Positions 1 through 7,852 of a stretch of DNA of 64,000 bases are shown here, in pieces (position 1 is the first letter of the stretch; each line of letters starts with the position of its first letter). The notes beneath the pieces are model-generated. The model did no database searches. It was not told the DNA's origin and worked only from the letters and a program-made list of their open reading frames with translations. The position numbers and the translations under genes were made by a program. The stretch covers positions 186,001 through 250,000 of the forward strand of contig NC_014377.1 of NCBI RefSeq assembly GCF_000144645.1, given 5' to 3'. Origin of the DNA: Thermosediminibacter oceani DSM 16646 (lineage in GTDB: Bacteria; Bacillota; Thermosediminibacteria; Thermosediminibacterales; Thermosediminibacteraceae).

Positions 1-2
1 AA

Positions 3-692
3 ATTACAAAGATAGATGGGGTAGAAAATCTATATGCTGTAAAAATCGATCAAAGAAAAGCAACCGAAGAATATAAAAACGCGATATTAGAAGATGCCAG
101 AAAAAAGTTTGACATAAACACGGTAAAAGCCATGGAAGAAGAACTCAACTCACCCTGCACCGAGGAAATGGCAGCCTTTCAAAAGTTTATCGATTATGCC
201 TGTGAAGAAAATTTTGATGTGATTGTATTTGATACCGCACCCACCGGACATACATTAAGACTCCTGGAACTTCCTTTAGATTGGAGCAAACAGATACAGT
301 TGAAGGCTGGGTTAACTGCAGAAATAAGTGAAGCCGACAAGGCCCAAAAGGAAAGATTCGATAAAGTCATAGAAATGATGAAAGATAAAGAAACAACTAC
401 TTTTAGTTTCGTCATGTATCCTGAAAAAACACCCATCATTGAAGCCTATAGAGCTTCAAAAGAGCTGGAGACAATAGGGATAAAGACCCAGCTTGTTGTA
501 GTCAATATGATAATACCGGAAGAACAGGCTATTACGCCTTTCTTTAAAAATAGAAGAAATATGCAGATGAAGTATATCGAAGAAATAAAAGAAAGGTTTA
601 AAGAAGCGGAAATTTTACAGGTACCGCTTTTTGAAAAGGAAATTAAGGGTTTAAAAATGTTAACGCAAATATCCAAAATTTTATTTAGCTAG
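3..692 (+). CDS. arsA: Arsenical pump-driving ATPase ArsA, 5' end outside the window
   Basis: This is the C-terminal 229 residues of an ArsA/GET3-type ATPase. The frame is open from base 3, so the start lies upstream of the window. The motif DTAPTGHTLRLLELP near base 231 is the family's signal-transducing DTAP box, which links metalloid binding to ATP hydrolysis. The Walker A P-loop would lie in the missing part. ArsA energises an ArsB or Acr3 arsenite exporter from the cytoplasmic face. The next gene begins 12 bases after the stop and looks like its metallochaperone, so this is the tail of an ars operon. The family call is secure; whether the full protein has one or two ATPase halves cannot be seen. 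Confidence 0.9.
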   Translation: MTKIDGVENLYAVKIDQRKATEEYKNAILEDARKKFDINTVKAMEEELNSPCTEEMAAFQKFIDYACEENFDVIVFDTAPTGHTLRLLELPLDWSKQIQLKAGLTAEISEADKAQKERFDKVIEMMKDKETTTFSFVMYPEKTPIIEAYRASKELETIGIKTQLVVVNMIIPEEQAITPFFKNRRNMQMKYIEEIKERFKEAEILQVPLFEKEIKGLKMLTQISKILFS

Positions 693-703
693 GAGGATAC
701 AAA

Positions 704-1039
704 ATGAATGAAAAAGTAAAAGTGGAAATATTCGGAATAAGAGATATGGCTGCAGCAAGCGGCTGAGGGTGCAGCAGCAGCGGGGGCTGTAGCCCTGCAA
801 AAACAATGGGAGAAATGTATGATGAGTTTGTAGAATTCATTCAAAATAGTGATGTAAAAGACAAGGTTGATATTAAGTTTATAGATGTAATGGAAGATAG
901 CTTGGATGGATACGATGCGGTTAAAACCATGCTGGAAAAAGGCTATGGTATGCCGCTAACAGCAGTCAATGGGAGATTAAGGTTTTACGGTGGGATATCC
1001 AACGAAATGTTTTATGAAGAGATAAAAAAACACCTTTGA
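704..1039 (+). CDS. Predicted ArsD-like selenoprotein with in-frame UGA at codon 21
   Basis: An ATG at 704 sits behind AGGAGG (691-696). The frame runs 20 codons, meets TGA at 764-766, and continues in the same frame to the stop at 1039, giving 111 residues if UGA is read as selenocysteine. The segment is Gly-Sec-Gly-Cys-Ser-Ser-Ser-Gly-Gly-Cys, a metal or redox thiol cluster near the N-terminus. After it comes a thioredoxin-like pattern: helix, strand VDIKFIDV, then MPLTAVNG with the cis-Pro-like MP and RFYGG. A stable hairpin starts at the UGA. The small size, Cys-rich N-terminus and position behind arsA suggest an ArsD-type arsenite metallochaperone or thiol reductase. A gene starting only at ATG 806 would lose the cluster and has no good ribosome site. 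Function is inferred; the Sec reading is strongly suggested. Confidence 0.8.
766..796 (+). promoter_or_regulatory. Bacterial SECIS-like hairpin just after the UGA
   Basis: Bases 766-775 pair with 786-796: A-U, three G-C, then U-A, G-U, C-G, A-U, G-C and C-G, with one bulged G at 792. The apical loop is the 10 bases 776-785 and has G at its second position. The GC-rich stem stands out in an AT-rich gene. Location directly after UGA and a G early in the loop fit the known bacterial SECIS pattern for SelB recruitment. Confidence 0.75.
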
Positions 1040-1172
1040 TGTCACCCTGCCATAAGCTATTGCGCTTTTTCTTTTTGGAAACACTGGTGGCCGGATGTGG
1101 TTAAAGAAAAATTCCCCAGGCACCGTGAACTGCCCCCTGTCAAGTAGACAGTGGAAATAATATAAAATCTAT

Positions 1173-1204
1173 TCAAAGCACCAATCAAAAATGGTTGGTG
1201 CTTT
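1173..1204 (-). terminator. Hairpin at the 3' end of the IS3 transposase gene
   Basis: AAAGCACCAATC (1175-1186) pairs with GGTTGGTGCTTT (1193-1204) over 12 bp with one wobble and a six-base loop. On the minus strand it contains the original stop codon of orfB (complement of TCA at 1185-1187), so it probably ended the transposase transcript before the IS21 insertion cut it off. Confidence 0.5.
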
Positions 1205-1225
1205 CTTTATGCTGCATACCGGCAA

Positions 1226-1230
1226 GATAG
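1226..1230. repeat. Target-site duplication GATAG of the IS21 insertion
   Basis: GATAG lies directly before the left IS21 end at 1231 and is repeated at 3402-3406, directly after the right end. Five bases fits the short duplications made by IS21-family elements. Removing the element and one copy restores an open orfB reading frame. Confidence 0.85.
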
Positions 1231-1334
1231 TGTCACCGCCGGTGTATAATTGACCCAGGAGCAACGAAAAGGAATTGACCCACCCCCTGGCGAAATATCC
1301 CTCTGATACCAGCCAAAAGATCGGAGGGAAATAA

Positions 1335-2564
1335 GTGCTAGGGAGTGGATCTATTATCATGTTACACGAATTAAGAGCAATGGGCAAGAGCATCCGTGCA
1401 ATTGCACGAGAAACAGGCCGTTCAAGGAATACGGTAAGAAAATACTTAAGGGCAGAGGGCATTCCCGAAAGGAAGCCGCATCCCAAAAGAGGATCAAAGC
1501 TCGATCCATACAAAGATACCATTCAAGAGCTCATAAATCTTGGTATATTCAATTGCGAAGTTATCTACGAAAGAATCAAAGAAGAAGGCTATACCGGCGG
1601 CCGCACTATCTTAAGGGACTATGTAAGACAATTTAGACCCCCAAAACAGGTTCCTGCCGTATGCCGCTACGAAACCAAGCCCGGCCAGCAGGCCCAGGTC
1701 GACTGGGGCGAATACACCTACATTGACGAGGAAACCGGCGAAATACGTAAGCTTTACGTCTTCGTCATGGTACTGGGTTACTCCAGAGCCATATACGTAG
1801 AATTCACAAACCGCTGCGACATACATACCTTCATCCGCTGCCTGATCCGCGGGTTTGAATACTTCGGCGGAGTGACCGACATAGTCCTTACCGACAGAAT
1901 GAAGACCGTAATACTTGGCACCGGAGAAAACAGAAAGCCCATATGGAACTCCATCTTTGAAGACCTGGCTGTAACCCTTGGATTTACCCCTAAAGTGTGC
2001 AGAGCACGACGTCCACAGACCAAAGGCAAAGTAGAAAGCGGAATAGACTTTGTCAAAAGCAACTTCCTGCCGGGTAGGAAGTTCATAAACTACGGTGACT
2101 TAAACCACCAGGCAATAGTGTGGTGCGAAAAGAAAAACAGGAGGATTCACGGCACCACCGGGGAAAAGCCTATTGACCGCCTGAAGGAAGAAAACCTCAA
2201 ACCACTCCCTGCCTCTGACAGATACCAAAAATTCCTTGAAGAAGTAAGGAAAGTCCACAAAGACGGCCTCTTGAGCTTTAACGGCGTAAGATACGGCGTT
2301 CCCTGGCAATATAGCGGAAAAGAGGTGGTTGTAAGGGACAAAAACGGCAAAATCGAAATCCTCTATGATGGGAAGGTGATAGCAACCCACGAAAAACATT
2401 ATCGCTCAAGGACCATCGTTTTCCTCAAAGGTCAGTATAAGGGTCTAAAAGAAGCCGAAGGCATGTTCTATCCTAGACCGAGGGCTATCAAGTTATCTTC
2501 CCTGGAAGTTGAGAAGCGTTCTCTGGGGGTTTACGAAAGCCTCCTGGAGGTGGGCACAGTATGA
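1335..2564 (+). CDS. istA: IS21-family transposase IstA
   Basis: The 409-residue DDE transposase starts at GTG behind GGAGGG. An N-terminal helix-turn-helix (MGKSIRAIARETGRSRNTVRKYL, about residues 15-37, quoted here only as the region) precedes the integrase-like core. Candidate catalytic residues are the Asp in QVDWGEY, the Asp in LTDRMK and the Glu in KGKVESG. A C-terminal beta-rich domain follows. IstA cuts and joins the element ends. Its last four bases overlap istB (ATGA), which implies translational coupling, standard for this family. Length and motifs are normal, with no frameshift seen. Confidence 0.93.
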   Translation: MLGSGSIIMLHELRAMGKSIRAIARETGRSRNTVRKYLRAEGIPERKPHPKRGSKLDPYKDTIQELINLGIFNCEVIYERIKEEGYTGGRTILRDYVRQFRPPKQVPAVCRYETKPGQQAQVDWGEYTYIDEETGEIRKLYVFVMVLGYSRAIYVEFTNRCDIHTFIRCLIRGFEYFGGVTDIVLTDRMKTVILGTGENRKPIWNSIFEDLAVTLGFTPKVCRARRPQTKGKVESGIDFVKSNFLPGRKFINYGDLNHQAIVWCEKKNRRIHGTTGEKPIDRLKEENLKPLPASDRYQKFLEEVRKVHKDGLLSFNGVRYGVPWQYSGKEVVVRDKNGKIEILYDGKVIATHEKHYRSRTIVFLKGQYKGLKEAEGMFYPRPRAIKLSSLEVEKRSLGVYESLLEVGTV

Positions 2565-3331
2565 TAGACCTTGAAAAAGCTCGGTCCCACCTTGAAGAAC
2601 TGGGGCTTTTAAACGCAGCATCTTTCCTTGACGCCCTCCTTGAAAGAGCTCAACGCCAAAATAGCACGTATCTTGATTTCTTAAATAACCTGCTCGAGGC
2701 TGAACTTGCTGAAAGGCAAAGGCGGAATATCGAGGTAAGGTCAAAACTTGCCCGGCTTCCATACCGCAAGACTCTAACCGAATTTGACTTTGCCTTCCAG
2801 CCCAGCATCGATGAAAAACTGATAAAAGAGCTTGCCACAATGGCCTTTGTCCACCGGGTAGAAAACGTAATATTTCTTGGCCCGCCTGGAGTAGGGAAGA
2901 CGCACCTTGCCGTGGCTCTTGCTATAGAAGCCCTATCTTGTGGTATATCAGTCTACTTCACGAGTCTTTCTAGGCTCATTGAGGACCTCAAAAAGGCATA
3001 TAAAGAAAGCCGGTTAGAAAGGCGAATGAGGATCTACACTAGGCCCAAGCTCCTTGTAATCGATGAAGTAGGCTATCTTCCATTAGATGGCCTTGGCTCG
3101 AACCTCTTTTTCCAGCTAATAAGTGCCCGATATGAAAAGGGGAGCATAATACTTACCAGCAACAAAGGCTTTGGAGAATGGGGGGAGCTCATGGGAGACC
3201 CTGTACTTGCTACTGCAGTGTTGGATAGACTATTACACCATGCCCACATAATCAACATAAGGGGCAACAGCTACCGCCTAAAGGACAGGCTAAAGACCGG
3301 GTTGTATGGTAACCAACATAATAATGCTTAA
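2561..3331 (+). CDS. istB: IS21-family helper ATPase IstB
   Basis: The 256-residue protein is a DnaC-like AAA+ ATPase. It has Walker A GPPGVGKTHLA, Walker B LLVIDEVGYLP and a sensor-like ILTSNKGFGEW. In the IS21 family IstB assembles on target DNA and activates IstA for insertion. The start is the ATG in the ATGA overlap with istA. The protein is full length for the family. The right terminal repeats of the element begin about 20 bases after the stop. Confidence 0.93.
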   Translation: MIDLEKARSHLEELGLLNAASFLDALLERAQRQNSTYLDFLNNLLEAELAERQRRNIEVRSKLARLPYRKTLTEFDFAFQPSIDEKLIKELATMAFVHRVENVIFLGPPGVGKTHLAVALAIEALSCGISVYFTSLSRLIEDLKKAYKESRLERRMRIYTRPKLLVIDEVGYLPLDGLGSNLFFQLISARYEKGSIILTSNKGFGEWGELMGDPVLATAVLDRLLHHAHIINIRGNSYRLKDRLKTGLYGNQHNNA

Positions 3332-3378
3332 ATTTAAAAAAAGCCAGGGTGGGTCAATTTAAAATCGCTGAAAATGGG

Positions 3379-4233
3379 TCAATTTAAATCCGCTATTGAC
3401 AGATAGTTGCGATACTCAATTGGCGTCATGCATTTTAAACGTTTCTGATATCTCCTTGTATTGTAGTAATCTATGTATTCCTCAATCGCTTTTTTCAAGC
3501 TATCATAGTCATCAAACTTATGTAAGTAATACATCTCCGATTTCAGAATTCCCCAGAATCCCTCCATAGGGCCATTATCTATGCAGCGGCCTACCCTAGA
3601 CATACTCTGGGTCATTCCTGCCTTATCCAGTTTTGACTTAAAGGTTTTATTGGTATATTGGAAGCCACGGTCACTATGGAAGATGGGTTTTGCATCAGGA
3701 TGGCTAGCAACTGCCAAATCAAAAGTCTCAAACACAAGTGCATTGTTGTTTGAATGGCCAATAACGTAAGATACTATGCTTCTATCTGCAAGGTCAAGAA
3801 TTGCGCTAAGATATGCTTTCTGGCCATTACCATATTTGAATTCCGTTACATCCGTAAGCCATTTCTCACATGTATGTTCTGCCTTGAAATCCCGATTTAG
3901 TACATTCTCTGCGATAACTTCTGGAGTTGACTTTATGTAGTTATATTTCTTTTTCCTGCATACTGATTTTAAACCCATTACTTTCATCAGTCGATAAATT
4001 CGTTTATGATTAACCTTAAGTTGATGTTCACGGCGAAGCTTGATTGTCATTTGCCTGTAACCTAGTATACCATCTCTTTCCTCGTATGCTTCCCTGATAA
4101 GAACAAGCAGCTTCTCATTTTGAAGTTCATTTTGGCTTTTTTCCCTATGTCTCCACTTGTAGTAGGCAGATCTGCTGATTCCTGTGATTTTACATAGAGC
4201 TGAAACAGGGTAGTGTTTTTGTTCTAAAAGCAT
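3379..4233 (-). CDS. IS3-family transposase OrfB, 3' end replaced by IS21 sequence
   Basis: The 284-residue integrase-core protein has an N-terminal HTH_21-type region (GYRQMTIKLRR) and the DDE core: Asp in WLTDVTEF, Asp in IFHSDRGFQY, Glu in GPMEGFWG. It is normally made as an OrfAB fusion by -1 slippage from orfA. The frame is open upstream of ATG 4233 into the orfA end, as expected. The last residues SIADLN are encoded by the IS21 right end. Joining base 3402 to 1225 restores the presumed native tail of about 12 residues ending HKESTNHF. The catalytic core is intact, so activity may survive. Confidence 0.85.
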   Translation of the reverse strand: MLLEQKHYPVSALCKITGISRSAYYKWRHREKSQNELQNEKLLVLIREAYEERDGILGYRQMTIKLRREHQLKVNHKRIYRLMKVMGLKSVCRKKKYNYIKSTPEVIAENVLNRDFKAEHTCEKWLTDVTEFKYGNGQKAYLSAILDLADRSIVSYVIGHSNNNALVFETFDLAVASHPDAKPIFHSDRGFQYTNKTFKSKLDKAGMTQSMSRVGRCIDNGPMEGFWGILKSEMYYLHKFDDYDSLKKAIEEYIDYYNTRRYQKRLKCMTPIEYRNYLSIADLN

Positions 4234-4271
4234 CTGGATAACCAGGTATATTTCTTCATGCTTAACCAGGC

Positions 4272-4955
4272 TTAATACCGCCCCCCTTCTATTTCTTGGA
4301 GTTTTTTTAGGACTTCGTTCTCCATTTCAAGCCACCTATTCCTTGCTTCCAGAAGCTTGTTCTGGGCTTTTAACCTATCCATCTCTGTAAATTCATCTTC
4401 AGATTTGCGTTTGCCCCTTCTATCAATTAGGGCGTCTACACCGGATTTATCGTATTTTATTACCCAACTGCGAACCTGTTGATAGGAAACCTGATATTTC
4501 TCGGCGGTTTCAATGTAGTTTCTGTTATGCTCTAAACAGTATTTTACGATTTGTATACGTTCTTCCAATGTGGTATTACGTCCTTTGGTCATGATTGGTT
4601 TTCCTCCTGATCCCGAAGATTTTAGCCTCTCATGACCATTATACTTCAAAACCCAATCGGATAGTTGCTTTGTTGAGCGAATTTTATATTTCTTGCATAT
4701 ATCTAGTTTTGAAGCATTACCTGAAAGATATTCCTTAACGGCTGTATATTTCAGTTCTTGGGAATAGCTTGTATTTTTTGAGGAAGTAATTAATCCCGAT
4801 TCTCCCATTGCTTGATAGTTAGAAATCCATCGCCGTACTGAAGAATGGTCAACATTATATTCTTTTGCTATCTGCCTTTGGGTTTTCCTGCCTTTTAGAT
4901 AATCTTTTACAGCAGATAATTTTTGCTCAAAAGAAACTTTTGGTTTTCGACTCAT
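4272..4955 (-). CDS. IS3-family (IS150-like) OrfA, DNA-binding subunit
   Basis: The 227-residue protein carries three repeated helix-turn-helix units (about residues 5-45, 65-105 and 125-170) and a C-terminal coiled coil (LKAQNKLLEARNRWLEMENE), typical of IS150-type OrfA. It recognises the element ends and dimerises with OrfAB. A run of seven A on the coding strand (plus-strand T7 at 4302-4308) within CTAAAAAAAC lies 11 codons before the stop; slippage by -1 there enters the open orfB frame. Three HTH units is at the long end for OrfA but known for this subgroup. Confidence 0.87.
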   Translation of the reverse strand: MSRKPKVSFEQKLSAVKDYLKGRKTQRQIAKEYNVDHSSVRRWISNYQAMGESGLITSSKNTSYSQELKYTAVKEYLSGNASKLDICKKYKIRSTKQLSDWVLKYNGHERLKSSGSGGKPIMTKGRNTTLEERIQIVKYCLEHNRNYIETAEKYQVSYQQVRSWVIKYDKSGVDALIDRRGKRKSEDEFTEMDRLKAQNKLLEARNRWLEMENEVLKKLQEIEGGRY

Positions 4956-5172
4956 AAACTAAGCCCCCCTTGAAGTAACAGTTTTTATTATTTCAATTGT
5001 CTACTACAAGGGGAGCATATCAAAAAGTGGGGATTTTATTTTGCAACTCTGTCCATTTTAATTATGCAATAAACATTCAAGGTGCAAATGAAACATGAAA
5101 GAACATATAAGCCCGTCTATGAAAAGACCCTGGTGGTTTATTAATAAACACAAAGTAGTCCGGTAAAAAATA

Positions 5173-5200
5173 TAAACCCTCCGAGTTTTCGGAGGGTTTA
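5173..5200 (-). terminator. Intrinsic terminator of the glycosyltransferase gene
   Basis: TAAACCCTCCGA (5173-5184) pairs perfectly with TCGGAGGGTTTA (5189-5200) around a GTTT loop. The next gene ends at 5205 on the minus strand. The minus-strand product is followed by an AT-rich tract. The short region 5018-5172 between the IS3 end and this hairpin shows no gene. Confidence 0.75.
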
Positions 5201-5204
5201 TGTA

Positions 5205-6623
5205 TTACTGACTATGCATTGTTGGCGCTATATCCGTTGCCTCACGGGTTCGCGGGGTCTTGCACCATGCTTTCGGCTGCCGGTTTAGGGATCTGAGGAC
5301 TATTGCGCATGAATATGGTAGCGGCAAAAGGAAGGCCGCCACCGGCAATATGAGTAGTTCAATCAATGCCAGCAGTTTTTTAGTAAGCCCCCTGCTCTTC
5401 ATATACCCGGAGTATCTGAAGTAGATGTAGTATGTAAATCCAAAATAGATGAATACGAAGGATTTTAAAATGTACTGTAAAAATTCCGGGAGCATTACAG
5501 GCTTAATCAGGCCTTGCAGTGATAAAAGCAGTATAGTAGGCGGTACCAGCACCGCTAGCTGGTATAGGACCCACTCCACCTCGCCCTTCAAAAGCAGTGT
5601 TCTTATAATCCGGTTCCTCTTTGCATTGTCGTAGCCTGAGGCATCCTTAAATTTTTCCACTACCTGTATATGTCCCGAAGCCCATCTCAGGCGCTGGCGG
5701 AAAAAGGCCCGGTAGCTTTGCGGCGTCTGCTCGGTGCTGACATAGGGAAAGTATTCGGGCCACGCGTTCCGCTCCAGGAAGGCCCGCACGCCGATTTCCA
5801 GGTCTTCGGTGAGGGCATTGAAATCAAAACCGCCTATTTCCTTCAGGAGCTTCGACTCTATAAAAAGGTTTGTTCCCCCGACGAAGGGCAGCTGCCTCAT
5901 CAAAACCGGCAGGTACCACTCGTGGGCCAGAGCCTGGTATAAGGAAGCTATCTTGGTTATGGGGCTTAGGAAGAAGAAGTTCCGCACCTGAAATACCGGC
6001 CCCTGCCAGATGAGGTCTTTTTTGTCCGAAATGAGCCACCGGTAGGCTATGTAAAGCAGCACGTCCAGCTCGGGGTGGCTTTCGGCATCGTAAAAACCGC
6101 AGATATCCGAATTTTTGTCGATAAAGGAAAGCCCGTAGTTTAGCGCCCTACCTTTTGTGGACGGGACGGCACTTCCCGTGCAGGTACCTCCAAAATATCC
6201 GTCAAAGTCGTAGGGTACTATGACGTGCTTCAGGATAGGGGCGCTTTTCCTTTTCCTGAATTCCCGGATCTTTGCTTCTACTACCTGCTGGGTTGTAACG
6301 GGTTCTCCCTTTTGGAGTTCCTTCTCGTCGGTAATTACTATTATCTCCAGCAGGTGGTGGGGGTAGTTCAACCGGGCCAGGTGTTCTATCGTCTGCCCTA
6401 TTACTTCCGCTTCCTCCCGGGCGGGGACAAGTATGGAGAACATCGGCAGTTTCTTTTGCTTTTCCCTGGCCAGTTTTTTCAATTCGAAAAGCGTTATGAG
6501 TCTTCTGCGGGACCAGTAATGCTTTTTAGCATAATGCTGCCACAGGAAGTATCTTAAGAATAATAGAAAGAAAAAGATGTAAAGCCCGACACTAAAAAGG
6601 TATATCTTTTCCGGGAGTGTCAT
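5205..6623 (-). CDS. Membrane glycosyltransferase, family 2 (BcsA-like)
   Basis: A processive GT2 enzyme of 472 residues that transfers sugars from a nucleotide donor to a growing surface polysaccharide or glycolipid. An N-terminal membrane helix is followed by a GT-A domain starting FSILVPAREE, with a DxD-like FYDAESHPE, the catalytic-base TED in NALTEDLEIG, and the acceptor/processivity motif RQRLRW. Three C-terminal membrane segments follow. I chose ATG 6623 (not the ATG at 6671) because GGGGGG lies seven bases upstream of it. It stands alone between the IS3 element and the divergent tup operon. The sugar made is unknown. Confidence 0.85.
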   Translation of the reverse strand: MTLPEKIYLFSVGLYIFFFLLFLRYFLWQHYAKKHYWSRRRLITLFELKKLAREKQKKLPMFSILVPAREEAEVIGQTIEHLARLNYPHHLLEIIVITDEKELQKGEPVTTQQVVEAKIREFRKRKSAPILKHVIVPYDFDGYFGGTCTGSAVPSTKGRALNYGLSFIDKNSDICGFYDAESHPELDVLLYIAYRWLISDKKDLIWQGPVFQVRNFFFLSPITKIASLYQALAHEWYLPVLMRQLPFVGGTNLFIESKLLKEIGGFDFNALTEDLEIGVRAFLERNAWPEYFPYVSTEQTPQSYRAFFRQRLRWASGHIQVVEKFKDASGYDNAKRNRIIRTLLLKGEVEWVLYQLAVLVPPTILLLSLQGLIKPVMLPEFLQYILKSFVFIYFGFTYYIYFRYSGYMKSRGLTKKLLALIELLILPVAAFLLPLPYSCAIVLRSLNRQPKAWCKTPRTREATDIAPTMHSQ

Positions 6624-6845
6624 TATATCCCCCCTGTTATGTTCACTTTTCGTATTTAAAAGACATGCCAAAATACATTATATACTTAAAAAAACGCAAA
6701 AGAAAGTTACTTATAGAACAAAAACCTGATGACAGTTATAATATTATGCTATATTTAATCTTAAATGCCTTTTAACACAAGTTTCTTTGTGAAATTCACC
6801 TATTTTCTTTCGTTTTCTGCGTTTAAAGAAAAATAAGGAAGGATA

Positions 6846-6874
6846 TTGAAATTTTTTATAGAATTAAAATATTA
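6846..6874 (+). promoter_or_regulatory. Possible promoter of tupABC
   Basis: TTGAAA (6846-6851) and ATATTA (6869-6874) are 17 bases apart, about 40 bases before the tupA ribosome site. The -10 match is modest. The 6624-6916 spacer is AT-rich. I found no clear Moco/tungsten riboswitch fold there; a regulator site is possible but not evident. Confidence 0.35.
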
Positions 6875-6916
6875 GCTATATGTATAACTAAGCATAACGG
6901 TCAAAGGAGGTAAATC

Positions 6917-7834
6917 ATGTACAGGATAAGAATCTGTAAAATTGTTTTTTTACTCGTTCTTTCTCTGACCCTAGGTGTATTTTTGGCAGCTTGCGGGCAA
7001 AAGGCACCGTCGGAGGGGAATTTAGGAAAGAATTCAGAGAGCGGTGAGGTTATCCTTGCTACCACCACCAGCACTCAGGACAGCGGACTCCTGGATGTAC
7101 TTATACCTATCTTTGAACAGAAGACTGGGTATAAAGTGAAAATCATTCCGGTTGGTACCGGTCAGGCACTTGCCATGGGAGAAAAAGGTAACGCCGATGT
7201 GATGCTGGTACATGCTCCGGAGGATGAGATTGAGCTGGTAGAAAAGGGTGCAGCCATAAACAGGCGGCTCGTTATGCATAATGATTTCGTGATCGTGGGG
7301 CCGGCAGAAGACCCTGCGGGGATTAAAAATGCTAAAGATGCTGCGGAAGCTTTTAAACTAATTGCAGAAAAAGAAGCCCTCTTCATCTCCCGGGGAGATA
7401 ATTCCGGCACCCATAAAAAAGAACTGGATATCTGGAAAAAGGCCGGAATAGAAAACCCATCGGGCAAGTGGTATCAGTCTACAGGCCAGGGGATGGGTGC
7501 AACCCTTGACGTAGCCTCCGAAAAAAGCGGATATACCCTGACCGACAGGGCTACATATCTTGCCAAAAAGGATAAGCTCCACCTTGTCATACTGAAGGAA
7601 AAGGACGGGTCGTTGATCAACATCTATCACGTGATGCAGGCTAACCCCGATTATGTAAAACAATCCAATCCCGATGCGGCCGGGATGATAAATGTAGAGG
7701 GAGCGAGGGCTTTTGTGGAATTCATGGTAGCCCCTGAGACGCAGAAGATAATAGGTGAATTCGGGAAGGATAAATTCGGTCAGCCGCTTTTTATCCCCGA
7801 TGCCGGCAAAAGCGAAGATAATATTCTCGAATAG
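6917..7834 (+). CDS. tupA: Tungstate ABC transporter, substrate-binding lipoprotein TupA
   Basis: The 305-residue protein begins with a lipoprotein signal peptide ending LAAC, with the lipidated Cys at residue 26. The mature part opens with ILATTTSTQDSGLLD, the oxyanion-binding TTTST motif typical of TupA, and later has the SRGDNSGTH segment. TupA binds tungstate (and more weakly molybdate) outside the membrane and passes it to TupBC. The start has AAAGGAGG at good spacing. tupB and tupC follow directly. Tungstate uptake fits an anaerobe with tungstopterin enzymes such as formate dehydrogenase or aldehyde oxidoreductase, none of which is proven in this window. Confidence 0.92.
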   Translation: MYRIRICKIVFLLVLSLTLGVFLAACGQKAPSEGNLGKNSESGEVILATTTSTQDSGLLDVLIPIFEQKTGYKVKIIPVGTGQALAMGEKGNADVMLVHAPEDEIELVEKGAAINRRLVMHNDFVIVGPAEDPAGIKNAKDAAEAFKLIAEKEALFISRGDNSGTHKKELDIWKKAGIENPSGKWYQSTGQGMGATLDVASEKSGYTLTDRATYLAKKDKLHLVILKEKDGSLINIYHVMQANPDYVKQSNPDAAGMINVEGARAFVEFMVAPETQKIIGEFGKDKFGQPLFIPDAGKSEDNILE

Positions 7835-7852
7835 CGAGCGAGGGGACTTTAT

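Larger units (their letters stand above)
1231..3401 (+). mobile_element. Complete IS21-family insertion sequence
   Basis: The element is 2171 bp with TGTCA at the left tip and TGACA at the right tip. Both ends carry AATTGACCCA in the same spacing from the tip, and a second AATTGACCC copy lies further in on each side, as in the multiple terminal binding sites of IS21 elements. It encodes istA and istB overlapping by four bases, and is flanked by the 5-bp duplication GATAG. Both genes are intact, so it may still be active. Confidence 0.9.
1131..5017 (-). mobile_element. IS3-family (IS150-like) element interrupted by an IS21 element
   Basis: The outer ends are imperfect inverted repeats: TGCCCCCTGTCAAGTAGACA at 1131 and, reading inward on the minus strand from 5017, TGCTCCCCTTGTAGTAGACA, both followed by GAAATAAT-like sequence. 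Inside are orfA (4272-4955) and orfB (3379-4233) on the minus strand. An IS21 element (1231-3401) is inserted near the 3' end of orfB, so the original element was about 1.7 kb. I see no clear target duplication outside the ends (AAC on the left against TAT on the right), which suggests an old or rearranged insertion. Confidence 0.85.

Noticed and set aside
806-1039. Separate 77-residue gene starting at ATG 806
   Set aside because: It has no ribosome site and would leave the conserved-looking thiol cluster untranslated; the in-frame start at 704 with AGGAGG is far better.
1120-1131. Target-site duplication of the outer IS3 element
   Set aside because: Bases outside the two ends do not match (AAC on the left, TAT on the right).
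6624-6916. Molybdenum/tungsten cofactor riboswitch upstream of tupA
   Set aside because: I could not find the conserved helices of that RNA; the region is AT-rich with weak pairing.
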